A stretch of 35,044 bases of DNA, from the NCBI RefSeq assembly GCF_009377175.1, contig NZ_VJZD01000084.1, forward strand, positions 1 to 35,044, written 5' to 3'. The translations under genes were made by a program, and so were the position numbers. The notes beneath the pieces were generated by a model, which made no database searches, had not been told where the DNA came from, and saw nothing but the letters and a program-made list of their open reading frames with translations. Every line of letters starts with the position of its first letter. Position 1 is the stretch's first letter. This DNA is from Streptomyces adustus (GTDB taxonomy: Bacteria; Actinomycetota; Actinomycetes; Streptomycetales; Streptomycetaceae). Positions 1-6,384 of the stretch are shown one piece after another.

Positions 1-15
1 GAGCCCGGACGGCTC
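1..15. terminator. Small hairpin downstream of the glutaredoxin-like gene
   Basis: A 5-bp stem (GAGCC/GGCTC) with a 5-base loop lies 25 bases beyond the stop of the minus-strand gene ending at 41. No T-tract follows, and the hairpin touches the window edge, so it may continue outside. A weak terminator candidate only. Confidence 0.25.
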
Positions 16-40
16 GGGTGGCGCGGTCCGTCGTTCCGGC

Positions 41-532
41 TCACGCCGAGGGGATCTGCCCCCGAACCCACGCGGGATCGGGGTTGGTGTGCGCCCGGCC
101 CGCCACGACGACGGTCGGCACGGTCTCGTTGCCGTCGTTGGCCGCCCGCACCGCCGCGGCCCCTTCCGGGTCACGCCAGATGTCGACCCAGTGCAGTCTG
201 CGGGCGTCGCGCCCCAGTCGGAGCCGCAGTCGCAGGCAGTACGTGCAGCCCGGCCGCCAGTAGACGACCGGCCGGCCGTCGGCCGCACTGCGGCGTCGTG
301 CCTCTAGCGCACCGACCGACCGCGGGAACACGAGAGGTGAGTTCATGGCTGCGAGCAGCGCGAACAGCAGCAGCACCACCACGGCGTCCCAGGGGCTCCC
401 GCTCAGGAACAGGCCGGTCGCGAGAACCGCTCCGCAGAGCCCGAAGGGAATCGCCAAGTTCCAGGAGCGCGTCATGACGACGCAGGTTAGCGCGACGAGG
501 ACCAGGCCTGGGCCCCGGCCTGGTCCTGTCAC
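41..532 (-). CDS. Membrane-anchored glutaredoxin/mycoredoxin-like protein
   Basis: The 163-residue protein begins with two hydrophobic segments (about residues 8-45 and 48-65), then carries a thioredoxin-fold domain. That domain opens with VVYWRPGCTYCLRLR, a CxxC redox centre (CTYC) at the end of the first strand as in glutaredoxins and mycoredoxins. Further on, NETVPTVVVAGR contains the cis-Pro (TVPT) of the fold. It probably acts as a thiol-disulfide or mycothiol-dependent reductant tethered to the membrane; the fold's family supports this, the substrate is unknown. It follows the small gene at 575-895 on the same strand after 42 bases and may be co-transcribed. The N-terminal membrane part with a C-terminal glutaredoxin domain suggests the redox site faces the cytoplasm, which is an inference. 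Confidence 0.8.
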   Translation of the reverse strand: MTGPGRGPGLVLVALTCVVMTRSWNLAIPFGLCGAVLATGLFLSGSPWDAVVVLLLFALLAAMNSPLVFPRSVGALEARRRSAADGRPVVYWRPGCTYCLRLRLRLGRDARRLHWVDIWRDPEGAAAVRAANDGNETVPTVVVAGRAHTNPDPAWVRGQIPSA

Positions 533-574
533 ATTGCCTGTCCTGCTACGCCTGCGGTCCGGTCAAGGCACCCC

Positions 575-895
575 TCACATCGCCCGTCGCCCGTCCAGTT
601 CCCGCCGGGCTTCGAGGGCTCGCGCCAGCACCTTCGCCCGGTAGGGGTTCGCGGTGTCGAGGGCCGTCGCCACCGCCACCGCCTCGTCCAGCAGCGCCAG
701 CCGTTGCCGGGGCAGGTCCCGCACCGCCGCCGAGGCGCTGGCCTCCACCAGGACGTACGCCAGCTTCGACCCGTACACCTCCGGCTCGACCTGGGTCAAC
801 AGGCGGTAGATCGACAGCCCTTCGGTGCCACGCACCACCCGCCGGTTCGCGCTCAGCAGCCGCACCCTCGCCCGCATGACCATGTCCTGATCCAT
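575..895 (-). CDS. Small conserved hypothetical protein
   Basis: I do not recognise this 106-residue protein (start MDQDMVMRARVRLL). The ATG at 895 is preferred because an AAGGGGG ribosome site sits just upstream; the frame stays open further upstream, but that extension is Arg- and Cys-rich and lacks a good ribosome site. The sequence looks helical, with Ala/Leu/Arg-rich stretches (RLALLDEAVAVATALD, KVLARALEARRELDG). It has no signal peptide, membrane segment or catalytic motif. Its pattern resembles a short TPR-like helical hairpin, but that is a guess. It lies 42 bases upstream of the glutaredoxin-like gene and may share its transcript. Confidence 0.7.
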   Translation of the reverse strand: MDQDMVMRARVRLLSANRRVVRGTEGLSIYRLLTQVEPEVYGSKLAYVLVEASASAAVRDLPRQRLALLDEAVAVATALDTANPYRAKVLARALEARRELDGRRAM

Positions 896-1151
896 CGATC
901 CCCCTTCGTTCCCGCACCCCCCGACCCCCACCCGTCGCACGACGGGACAGCACAGCGAACGCGCCGACAGCCGGGAACGGCTGCCGACACGAACGTCGAG
1001 GAGTGGATGACGACGAGTCTGCGGGCAGGCCGCCAGCCGCGACAAGTCCCGACCGACGTGCGCTCCGTCCTACCGCGAACGGCCTTCTACCAGGCATGAT
1101 GGATCTGACACTCACTCCGGCAGGAACCGCGGCCGCGTCAGTACGGCGGTG

Positions 1152-2435
1152 TCACCCCGCGGCGGGTGCGGGGACGTCGCGCAGTCGGCGCAGCGGGGAG
1201 AAGAACACGAACCAGCCGGCCGCCCAGGAACCGACCAACGCCAGCGCCAGCGTGGGCCGCACGCCGATCTGCGTGCCGAGCACTCCGCCGAGGATCCCGC
1301 CGAGCGGCAGCGTGCCCCACACCACCCAGCGGACGGCCGCGTTCATCCGGCCCATCAGTTCGGGAGGTGTCACCGACTGCCGGTAGCTGAGCTGCGCGAC
1401 GTTGTACACCATCCCGGCGAAGTACGCGACGCCCCAGCCCAGCGGGACCAGCAGCACGCCCCAGCCGCGCCAGGCCGCCGCCGCGACGACCTGCGGCGCG
1501 CTGAACACCAGCATCGACATCCAGATGATCCGCGCCGAACCGATCCTCCTGGCGAGCCGGCCGGCCAGGGCTCCCCCGACGATCCCGCCGACGGCCGTGC
1601 CCGCCGTGATCAGCCCGATCAGCGCGGGAGGTACGTGCAGCTCCCGGACGAGGAAGATCACCTCCAGTGCCGTGCTCATGCCGCCGAACAGGTTCGCGGT
1701 GCCCGTGCACGCCACGACCTTCCGCAGCACCTTGTGCCCGACGACGAAGCGCAGTCCCTCGGCGATCCGGCTGCGCAGCGTCTCCTCGGGCCGCCGCGCG
1801 GGCGGCGGTTCCTCGCGCGTCCTGATGCCGAGGAGCGAGGCGACGGACACCGCGTACGAGATCGCGTCGGCGGCCAGCGCCCCCGCCGCACCGAGCACCG
1901 CGACCAGTCCCCCGCCCACGCCGGGCCCCCCGAGCTGCGCGAACGCCTGGGTCGTCCCCAGTTTGCCGTTGGCCTCCATCCGGTACTCGGCGCTGACGAG
2001 CGAGGGCACATAGCTCTGGTACGAGACGTCGAAGAACACCGTGCACACGCCTGCCGCGGCGGCGACGAGGTAGAGCTGGGCCATCGTCAGGGTGCCGAAG
2101 GCCGCCGCCACCGGGACCGAGCCGATGATCAGCAGCCGCAGGACATCGCAGACGATCATGATGGATCGTTTGGAGCCGCGGTCCACGAGCGCGCCCGCGG
2201 GCAGCGCGATCAGCGCGAACGCCGCCGTGGTGGCGGCGGTCAGCAACCCGACCTCCAACGTGCTCGCGTTCAGCGCGACGACGGCTACCAGCGGCAACGC
2301 GAGCTGGGTGATCGCCGAACCCATCTCGCTGGCCGTCTGACCGCTCCACAACAGCATGAAGTCCCGCTGCCGCCACAGGCTCGGCCGCTCGAACCCCGGC
2401 CCGACGTCATGAAGTTCGTTCGCCACGTCTGTCAC
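1152..2435 (-). CDS. MFS transporter (EntS/MFS_3-like, 12 TM)
   Basis: The 427-residue protein has about twelve hydrophobic segments and resembles the enterobactin-exporter/macrolide-efflux (MFS_3) group. Key signs are LWRQRDFMLLWSGQTASEMGS at the N-terminus, typical of that group, and the loop 2-3 motif (PAGALVDRGSKR, about residues 79-90). A cytoplasmic linker rich in Arg, Glu and Pro (about 205-225) separates the two six-helix halves. It is likely a proton-driven exporter of a small hydrophobic compound; the substrate cannot be read. The GTG start at 2435 lacks a ribosome site. A TANNNT box ends 6 bases before it, so it may be translated from a leaderless mRNA. It follows the small membrane gene (stop at 2494) by 58 bases. 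Confidence 0.88.
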   Translation of the reverse strand: MTDVANELHDVGPGFERPSLWRQRDFMLLWSGQTASEMGSAITQLALPLVAVVALNASTLEVGLLTAATTAAFALIALPAGALVDRGSKRSIMIVCDVLRLLIIGSVPVAAAFGTLTMAQLYLVAAAAGVCTVFFDVSYQSYVPSLVSAEYRMEANGKLGTTQAFAQLGGPGVGGGLVAVLGAAGALAADAISYAVSVASLLGIRTREEPPPARRPEETLRSRIAEGLRFVVGHKVLRKVVACTGTANLFGGMSTALEVIFLVRELHVPPALIGLITAGTAVGGIVGGALAGRLARRIGSARIIWMSMLVFSAPQVVAAAAWRGWGVLLVPLGWGVAYFAGMVYNVAQLSYRQSVTPPELMGRMNAAVRWVVWGTLPLGGILGGVLGTQIGVRPTLALALVGSWAAGWFVFFSPLRRLRDVPAPAAG

Positions 2436-2441
2436 CGCGTC

Positions 2442-2447
2442 AGCCTA
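2442..2447 (-). promoter_or_regulatory. Putative -10 box for leaderless MFS transcript
   Basis: On the minus strand TAGGCT matches the TANNNT actinobacterial -10 pattern and is followed by six bases (GACGCG) and then the GTG start. This puts the expected transcription start on the start codon. No convincing -35 is visible. Confidence 0.45.
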
Positions 2448-2493
2448 GAGCGTGCATGACAGCGCGGGGCAGACGGGAACGGTCGGCCGGGCC

Positions 2494-2874
2494 CTACTGC
2501 CGGACCGCCGGGTCCGTCCGGTGCCGCAGGAGCGCGGCGAGCACGATCCCGGCGAGGAAGAGGGCCGTCCCCACGGCCAGCCACGGCCACGGGTCGAACT
2601 CGTCCACGCAGGACTGGCCGGAGGCCGTCGCGGTGCACACGTTGCCCGGGCCCCCACGGTTGAGGAAGGCCACGTACAGCAGCGGTACGCCGAGACCGGA
2701 GACCAGACCCGGAAGCCCGGCCGACGAGCCGCGCCGCACGGCCAGGAGCGCGGCTGCCGCGACCGCGCCGGGCAGCAGATACGGGCCGATGGTCAGGGCG
2801 GTCAGCAGACCGAGCGAGCCCAGCGCGCCCACGACGAACCAGACGCAGAACCACGCCCGGACGGCGACTCTCAT
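2494..2874 (-). CDS. Small four-helix membrane protein, unknown function
   Basis: The 126-residue protein has about four hydrophobic segments (roughly residues 5-25, 28-45, 55-70 and 98-118) and a loop with two cysteines (NVCTATASGQSCVDEFDPWPW) between the third and fourth. That loop is probably extracytoplasmic, where the cysteines could form a disulfide. The ATG at 2874 is chosen because GGGAGG lies just upstream; an in-frame GTG at 2892 has no ribosome site. I do not recognise a named family. It lies between the AraC-type regulator (stop at 2918) and the MFS gene on the same strand, so the regulator may control it. Confidence 0.75.
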   Translation of the reverse strand: MRVAVRAWFCVWFVVGALGSLGLLTALTIGPYLLPGAVAAAALLAVRRGSSAGLPGLVSGLGVPLLYVAFLNRGGPGNVCTATASGQSCVDEFDPWPWLAVGTALFLAGIVLAALLRHRTDPAVRQ

Positions 2875-2917
2875 ACGACCTCCCTGGCGCACGGTGGAGC
2901 TGCGGCGGACCGTCGGA

Positions 2918-3772
2918 TCAGGATCTGGACAGATAGGCGGGGGCGGCCCACGCGATGTCGTCGACCGCGAGCCACGGCGCGGCCGCGACGGCCGTGGGTG
3001 TCACACCGGCGAACGCCATGACATCGCGGTGGAGGTGGGACTGGTCGGCATAGCCGATCTCCGCCGCCACCCGTGCCGCGCTGTGACCCGCGGCCAGCCG
3101 GTGGGCCGCGTGGTCGAAGCGGACCAACTGGGCGGCGCGCTTGGGGTTGAGCCCGACCTGGGACCGGAACCGGGACCACAGGCGCTTACGGCTCCAGCCG
3201 ACCTCGGCGGCCAGCCGCTCGACCCGGACGCCTCCCAGGTTCGTCACCATCTTCCGCCATACGAAGGCGACTTCGGGCTCGATCGTCCGGCCTGTCTCGT
3301 ACCGTCGGACGAGCGCCGCCGCCACGATCGCGAACCGGTCCTCCCAGGCGTGGGCGGCGTGCAGTCGTTCCCGCGTTCGCGTGCCCTCGCGGCCCCAGAG
3401 GTCGTCGAGGGTGACCATCGTGCCGTTCGACTCGGCGAAGGCGCCGCCCAGCACCGCGTGGGCGACCACCGGCGACAGTCGCACCTGGAGGCAGTCGATG
3501 TCACGGCCGCGGCCCCGGACACCGCCGGGCGCGAGTCCGAGGACGAAACTGCCGTTCTGCCGCCAGCCGCCGCCGTCGTCGACGGCGAGCAGTCCGTCGC
3601 CGAGGTCGACGGCGACCGTGACGGCCGGGTACGGAACGATGTCCAGGTCGACGGGGTCCGCGCTGCGACCCCGGAATCCGGCCATGCTGACGCCGGGCAG
3701 CGGGCCGGGCCCGGCCGGCGTGGCGATGTCCCACACCGCCGCGGCGTCAGGAACCGGCTCGGCGGATCGCAT
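2918..3772 (-). CDS. AraC-family transcriptional regulator
   Basis: The 284-residue protein has an N-terminal beta-rich ligand-binding-like domain (about 1-170) and a C-terminal AraC/XylS DNA-binding domain (about 175-270). The first helix-turn-helix reads VERLAAEVGWSRKRLWSRFR and the second RVAAEIGYADQSHLHRDVMAF, followed by FAGVTPT, the usual AraC ending. Architecture and length fit the group with an N-terminal DUF6597-type domain. It probably responds to a small molecule and controls itself and the downstream membrane protein or MFS gene. The ATG at 3772 has no ribosome site; a TANNNT box six bases upstream suggests a leaderless mRNA. Confidence 0.88.
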   Translation of the reverse strand: MRSAEPVPDAAAVWDIATPAGPGPLPGVSMAGFRGRSADPVDLDIVPYPAVTVAVDLGDGLLAVDDGGGWRQNGSFVLGLAPGGVRGRGRDIDCLQVRLSPVVAHAVLGGAFAESNGTMVTLDDLWGREGTRTRERLHAAHAWEDRFAIVAAALVRRYETGRTIEPEVAFVWRKMVTNLGGVRVERLAAEVGWSRKRLWSRFRSQVGLNPKRAAQLVRFDHAAHRLAAGHSAARVAAEIGYADQSHLHRDVMAFAGVTPTAVAAAPWLAVDDIAWAAPAYLSRS

Positions 3773-3778
3773 GACGCC

Positions 3779-3784
3779 AAGTTA
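3779..3784 (-). promoter_or_regulatory. Putative -10 box for leaderless AraC-type gene
   Basis: TAACTT on the minus strand fits TANNNT and ends six bases before the ATG at 3772. The -35 region is not convincing. Confidence 0.45.
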
Positions 3785-3869
3785 CGTGACATTCGTCCAA
3801 TACGGGATGGCGCGGGCGCACCGACACCGACGGCTCCTGCAAGCACCGCGGACCAGAAGGGACCGCTCG

Positions 3870-4042
3870 TGACGCACTCGCCGATCGACCTGTTCACCCC
3901 GGCCGTCGAACTCGCCGCGGCCATACGCCGTAAGGAGGTGAGCCCGGTCGAGGTGGTCGACCGCTGTCTTGAGCGGATGGACGCGCTCAACCGCCGCGGC
4001 GGCCGGACCGACGGGCCCCGCCCCGGCGACGTACACCGTTGA
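3870..4042 (+). pseudogene. Amidase N-terminal stub
   Basis: A GTG start at 3870 with an AAGGGA site upstream opens a frame of about 57 codons. It reads as the first helices of an amidase-signature enzyme: ELAAAIRRKEVSPVEVVDR, then CLERMDALN. At about 3996, just after MDALN (where a real amidase would continue toward the Lys and Ser-Ser-Ser catalytic core), similarity stops and the frame runs into the antisense of another broken gene. All catalytic residues are missing, so this is a remnant. It is not a fragment of the neighbouring intact amidase at 4230-5459, which faces the other way and has a different N-terminus. Confidence 0.7.
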
Positions 4043-4200
4043 ACGGCACCGAGACGAGATCCCCGACCTGGACGAACTCGACGTCCGGGCCCCGCTCCAC
4101 CACCTCGCCGGTGATCTCGTGGCCGAGGACCAGCCCGATGCCGACGGCCGTGCGCAGGGCAGGGTCTGCTGCCGACCGCGCGTTCTGGCCACCCTCCGTG
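3990..4200 (-). pseudogene. fdhA: Internally deleted zinc alcohol dehydrogenase, probably glutathione-independent formaldehyde dehydrogenase
   Basis: On the minus strand, from about 4140 down to 4038, the frame reads GLVLGHEITGEVVERGPDVE then FVQVGDLVSVPFN. This is the zinc-site GHE and the strand before the structural zinc lobe of FdhA-type dehydrogenases. After one extra base (4037) the frame shifts and reads VYVAGAGPVGPAAAA (4036 to about 3992), which is the NAD-binding GxGxxG start. In intact FdhA these two segments are, from memory, more than 100 residues apart, so the structural zinc lobe and part of the catalytic domain are deleted. The coenzyme domain then ends abruptly at the amidase stub. 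The sequence above 4150 is not clearly homologous. Clearly non-functional; the precise parent enzyme is an inference. Confidence 0.72.
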
Positions 4201-4229
4201 CGGGTGCCGTCCCTGAAGAGGACGACCTC

Positions 4230-5459
4230 TCAGAGCGTCGGTTTCCACCCTACGTCGCACGTCCCTCCGTCCGTAGCGGCCGTAGCGGCCGTAGCGGCCG
4301 TAGCGGCCGACAGCGCACGCGCGGCACGGCAGGCCACGTCCAGGAGCCGGGCGTCGGCGCCATGGGGCGCGACCAGTTGCAGACCGACCGGTTCGCCGCG
4401 CACGGTGCGTCCGGCGGGCAGGCTGAGCGCGGGATGTCCCGTGATGTTGAAAGCCCAGGTCAAGGCCACGCTCATCCGGGCTCTGGGGCCGTCGTGGCCG
4501 TGCGGCGGGTGCGGTGTGGTGGGCGTGAGGAGAAGGTCGGCATGCGCGAAGCAGTCCCGCAGGCGTGCGGCGTTGACCGCGACGGCACGGTCCACCTCTG
4601 CGGGCGGCCGATCGCTTGCGCGCAGGGCCGTCCAGGCCGGGGCGGGGTCGACGAGCGTCGGCGGCCGGTCCGCCGACACCGAGAGAACGCCCTGCTCGGC
4701 AAGTGTCCGGGCGGCACGAAGAGCCACGGCGGCGACGGCGGCGTCCGTGTCGGCATACCCCAGGGTGGCCGACCAGACGGCAGTCGGTGGCGCCACCGAT
4801 TCCGCCGGGACGGTCCGTACGGGGGCGACCGCGTCCAGATAGGCGGCGGCGTCCAGCGGACTGCGGGCCAGCACACCCGGCGAGTTCAGCCCCGCCCGAT
4901 CGCGGGAGGGCAGCAGCCCGTTGGTGGGCTTGAAGCCGGTGACCCCGCACCACGCGGCGGGAATCCGTACGGAACCGGCGCCGTCCGAACCGCTGGCCAT
5001 CGGTACGAGGCCGGCGGCGACGGCGGCCGCGGACCCGGCCGACGACCCGCCGGGCGACCAGGCCGGATCGAGCGGGTTGAGGGTGGGACCGCGGTCGGTG
5101 TGACCGTAGGTCTGCCAGCCCTGCCGACTGCGCGGTACCGAGGTGGCGCCGACCGGCACGCACCCGGCCGCGGTCAGGCGCGTGTTCTGGAAGGAGTCGG
5201 CGCCCTCCCCGGCCTTGACGCCGATCGGCACTCCCGCCAGCGGTAGTACGGTGCCACGAGCGAGCCGGGCGTCCAGCTCCGCGGCCCGGGCGAGGGCCGG
5301 CTCCGCCCAGATGTCGGTGAAGGCCCGTACGCCATCGTCGCGTTCCATGATCCGCGCCAACGCGGCCGCGACGACCTCGCGGGCCGCCAGGTCACCTCGG
5401 TTGACGTGCCGCGCGATGTCCGACGCGGACAGGAGTGCGTACTCGGCTGTGCTGATCAA
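4230..5459 (-). CDS. Amidase signature (AS) family hydrolase
   Basis: With the TTG start at 5459, which has a strong GGAGGA ribosome site, the protein has 409 residues. The AS catalytic triad is visible: Lys82 in VPIGVKAG, cis-Ser139 in PGGSSAGSAAAVAAG, and the nucleophile Ser163 in GSDGAGSVRIPA. It should hydrolyse a carboxamide; the substrate is unknown. The residue after the catalytic Lys is usually Asp (VKD) but is Ala here. The total is somewhat short for the family because the region between the core and the C-terminus is compact. The C-terminus ends in four Ala-Ala-Thr units encoded by a perfect 9-bp repeat, then an unusual short tail (DGGTCDVGWKPTL), suggesting the original stop was lost. 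An upstream in-frame start at 5573 is possible but has no ribosome site. Confidence 0.8.
   Translation of the reverse strand: MISTAEYALLSASDIARHVNRGDLAAREVVAAALARIMERDDGVRAFTDIWAEPALARAAELDARLARGTVLPLAGVPIGVKAGEGADSFQNTRLTAAGCVPVGATSVPRSRQGWQTYGHTDRGPTLNPLDPAWSPGGSSAGSAAAVAAGLVPMASGSDGAGSVRIPAAWCGVTGFKPTNGLLPSRDRAGLNSPGVLARSPLDAAAYLDAVAPVRTVPAESVAPPTAVWSATLGYADTDAAVAAVALRAARTLAEQGVLSVSADRPPTLVDPAPAWTALRASDRPPAEVDRAVAVNAARLRDCFAHADLLLTPTTPHPPHGHDGPRARMSVALTWAFNITGHPALSLPAGRTVRGEPVGLQLVAPHGADARLLDVACRAARALSAATAATAATAATDGGTCDVGWKPTL
4272..4307. repeat. Four perfect tandem copies of a 9-bp unit (cgtagcggc)
   Basis: The unit CGTAGCGGC occurs four times head-to-tail at 4272, 4281, 4290 and 4299. 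It lies inside the 3' end of the amidase gene, encodes (Ala-Ala-Thr)4 on the minus strand, and keeps the frame. Such a repeat can expand or contract without a frameshift. Confidence 0.9.
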
Positions 5460-5876
5460 GGCCCGTCCTCCGATCGATGCCCGAGGCCGGGCGACCTTCG
5501 AGACCGCGGTCACATCCATCGCACCCGCACCGTGAGCCCTCGTGCGCGCAGTGTCGCGGAACCGGTGAAGCACCCCACATGACCCACGTCACCCACTACC
5601 CGCGATAGTGGACGAAAAGCCACATGTTTAGACGCCCATCCATGCCCTGACCTGCGGATTGAGAGCCAGCTCACACGAACCGGCAAACGCCCCAATGCGG
5701 CCACAACTAGTAAAAGGGGTCATTGCGGACATCGGTCGGGGCTGGTTGTCTTGAGGACGTCGCCAGGCACCACGGCCCCCAGGGGTCACGGTGCCTCCGC
5801 ATGCCAGGACCGACGAGCACCACACGGTCCCCCGGCGAGCGAGCGACCCCCTTGTCCCCGATGAAAGCGAGTCTCC
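5460..5876. other. Intergenic region between amidase and SLT protein
   Basis: This 417-base divergent region contains no convincing gene. It holds a hairpin at 5593-5611 (CCACTA/TAGTGG, 7-base loop) near the amidase side and a stronger one at 5765-5796 in the presumed leader of the SLT protein. Around 5640-5730 there is an AT-richer patch (caaactagtaaaag-like) where promoters may sit, but I cannot assign boxes. I looked for the conserved parts of a ydaO-type c-di-AMP riboswitch, which precedes some Streptomyces cell-wall hydrolases, and did not find them. Confidence 0.6.
5765..5796 (+). promoter_or_regulatory. Leader hairpin upstream of SLT protein
   Basis: AGGCACC (5765-5771) pairs perfectly with GGTGCCT (5790-5796), and inside it CCCC pairs with GGGG around a two-base loop. 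The structure lies 80 bases before the GTG start and could be a transcript-stability or regulatory element. No known riboswitch was recognised. Confidence 0.4.
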
Positions 5877-6290
5877 GTGTCCTTCGCCGCCATCCGCCGC
5901 ATCGCCAGCCCGAAGAAGGCCCTGTCCGTCGTCGCCGTGGCCGCCGCCACTGCCGGAATGGCCCTCGCCGCGGCCCCGGCCCAGGCCGCCACGACGTCCG
6001 CCTCCTCCGCCCAGGCGATCGCCCACCGGATGATCCCGGACACGGCCCAGTACAACGCCTTCAACCAGATCGTCACCCACGAGAGCGGCTGGAACCACAC
6101 CGCCACCAACTCCTCGTCCGGCGCCTACGGCCTCGTCCAGGCCCTGCCCGGCTCGAAGATGGCCACCGCCGGTTCCGACTGGAAGACCAACCCCGCCACC
6201 CAGATCAAGTGGGGCCTGGACTACATGAACTCCCGCTACGGCAGCCCCGCCCAGGCCTGGGACTTCTGGCAGACCCACCACTGGTACTAA
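5877..6290 (+). CDS. Secreted lysozyme-like / transglycosylase SLT-domain protein
   Basis: The 137-residue protein has a clear Sec signal peptide: a basic start (AAIRRIASPKK), a hydrophobic core, and an APAQA cleavage site near residue 38. The mature part is a minimal SLT/aggregation-promoting-factor domain. IVTHESGWNHTATN holds the likely catalytic Glu69, and SSGAYGLVQALPGSKMA is the conserved glycine/glutamine loop. The protein ends PAQAWDFWQTHHWY, the usual C-terminus of these small Streptomyces wall hydrolases. It probably cleaves peptidoglycan outside the cell during growth or spore resuscitation. It is a stand-alone gene with a long upstream region and its own terminator. Confidence 0.88.
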   Translation: MSFAAIRRIASPKKALSVVAVAAATAGMALAAAPAQAATTSASSAQAIAHRMIPDTAQYNAFNQIVTHESGWNHTATNSSSGAYGLVQALPGSKMATAGSDWKTNPATQIKWGLDYMNSRYGSPAQAWDFWQTHHWY

Positions 6291-6342
6291 AACAACCAGT
6301 GCCGGGCGCACCCCGCCCACCGCAGGCATCACGCGACACCGA

Positions 6343-6371
6343 CCGCTGCTTCACACGAAGCAGCGGCTTTG
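6343..6371 (+). terminator. Rho-independent-like terminator of the SLT gene
   Basis: CCGCTGCTTC (6343-6352) pairs perfectly with GAAGCAGCGG (6357-6366) around a 4-base loop, and CTTTGT follows. It lies between convergent genes, so it may also stop transcription from the GlpD side. Confidence 0.8.
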
Positions 6372-6384
6372 TCGTACCCGGAGG

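Noticed and set aside
3990..4230. A short intact minus-strand gene encoding an Arg/Ser-rich protein
   Set aside because: The Arg/Ser-rich frame is the wrong frame of the deleted dehydrogenase. The family motifs are in another frame, which shows this is a pseudogene.
5640..5876. ydaO-type c-di-AMP riboswitch before the SLT gene
   Set aside because: The conserved GGGGTGAATCC-like and flanking segments of that class are not present; only a simple hairpin is seen.
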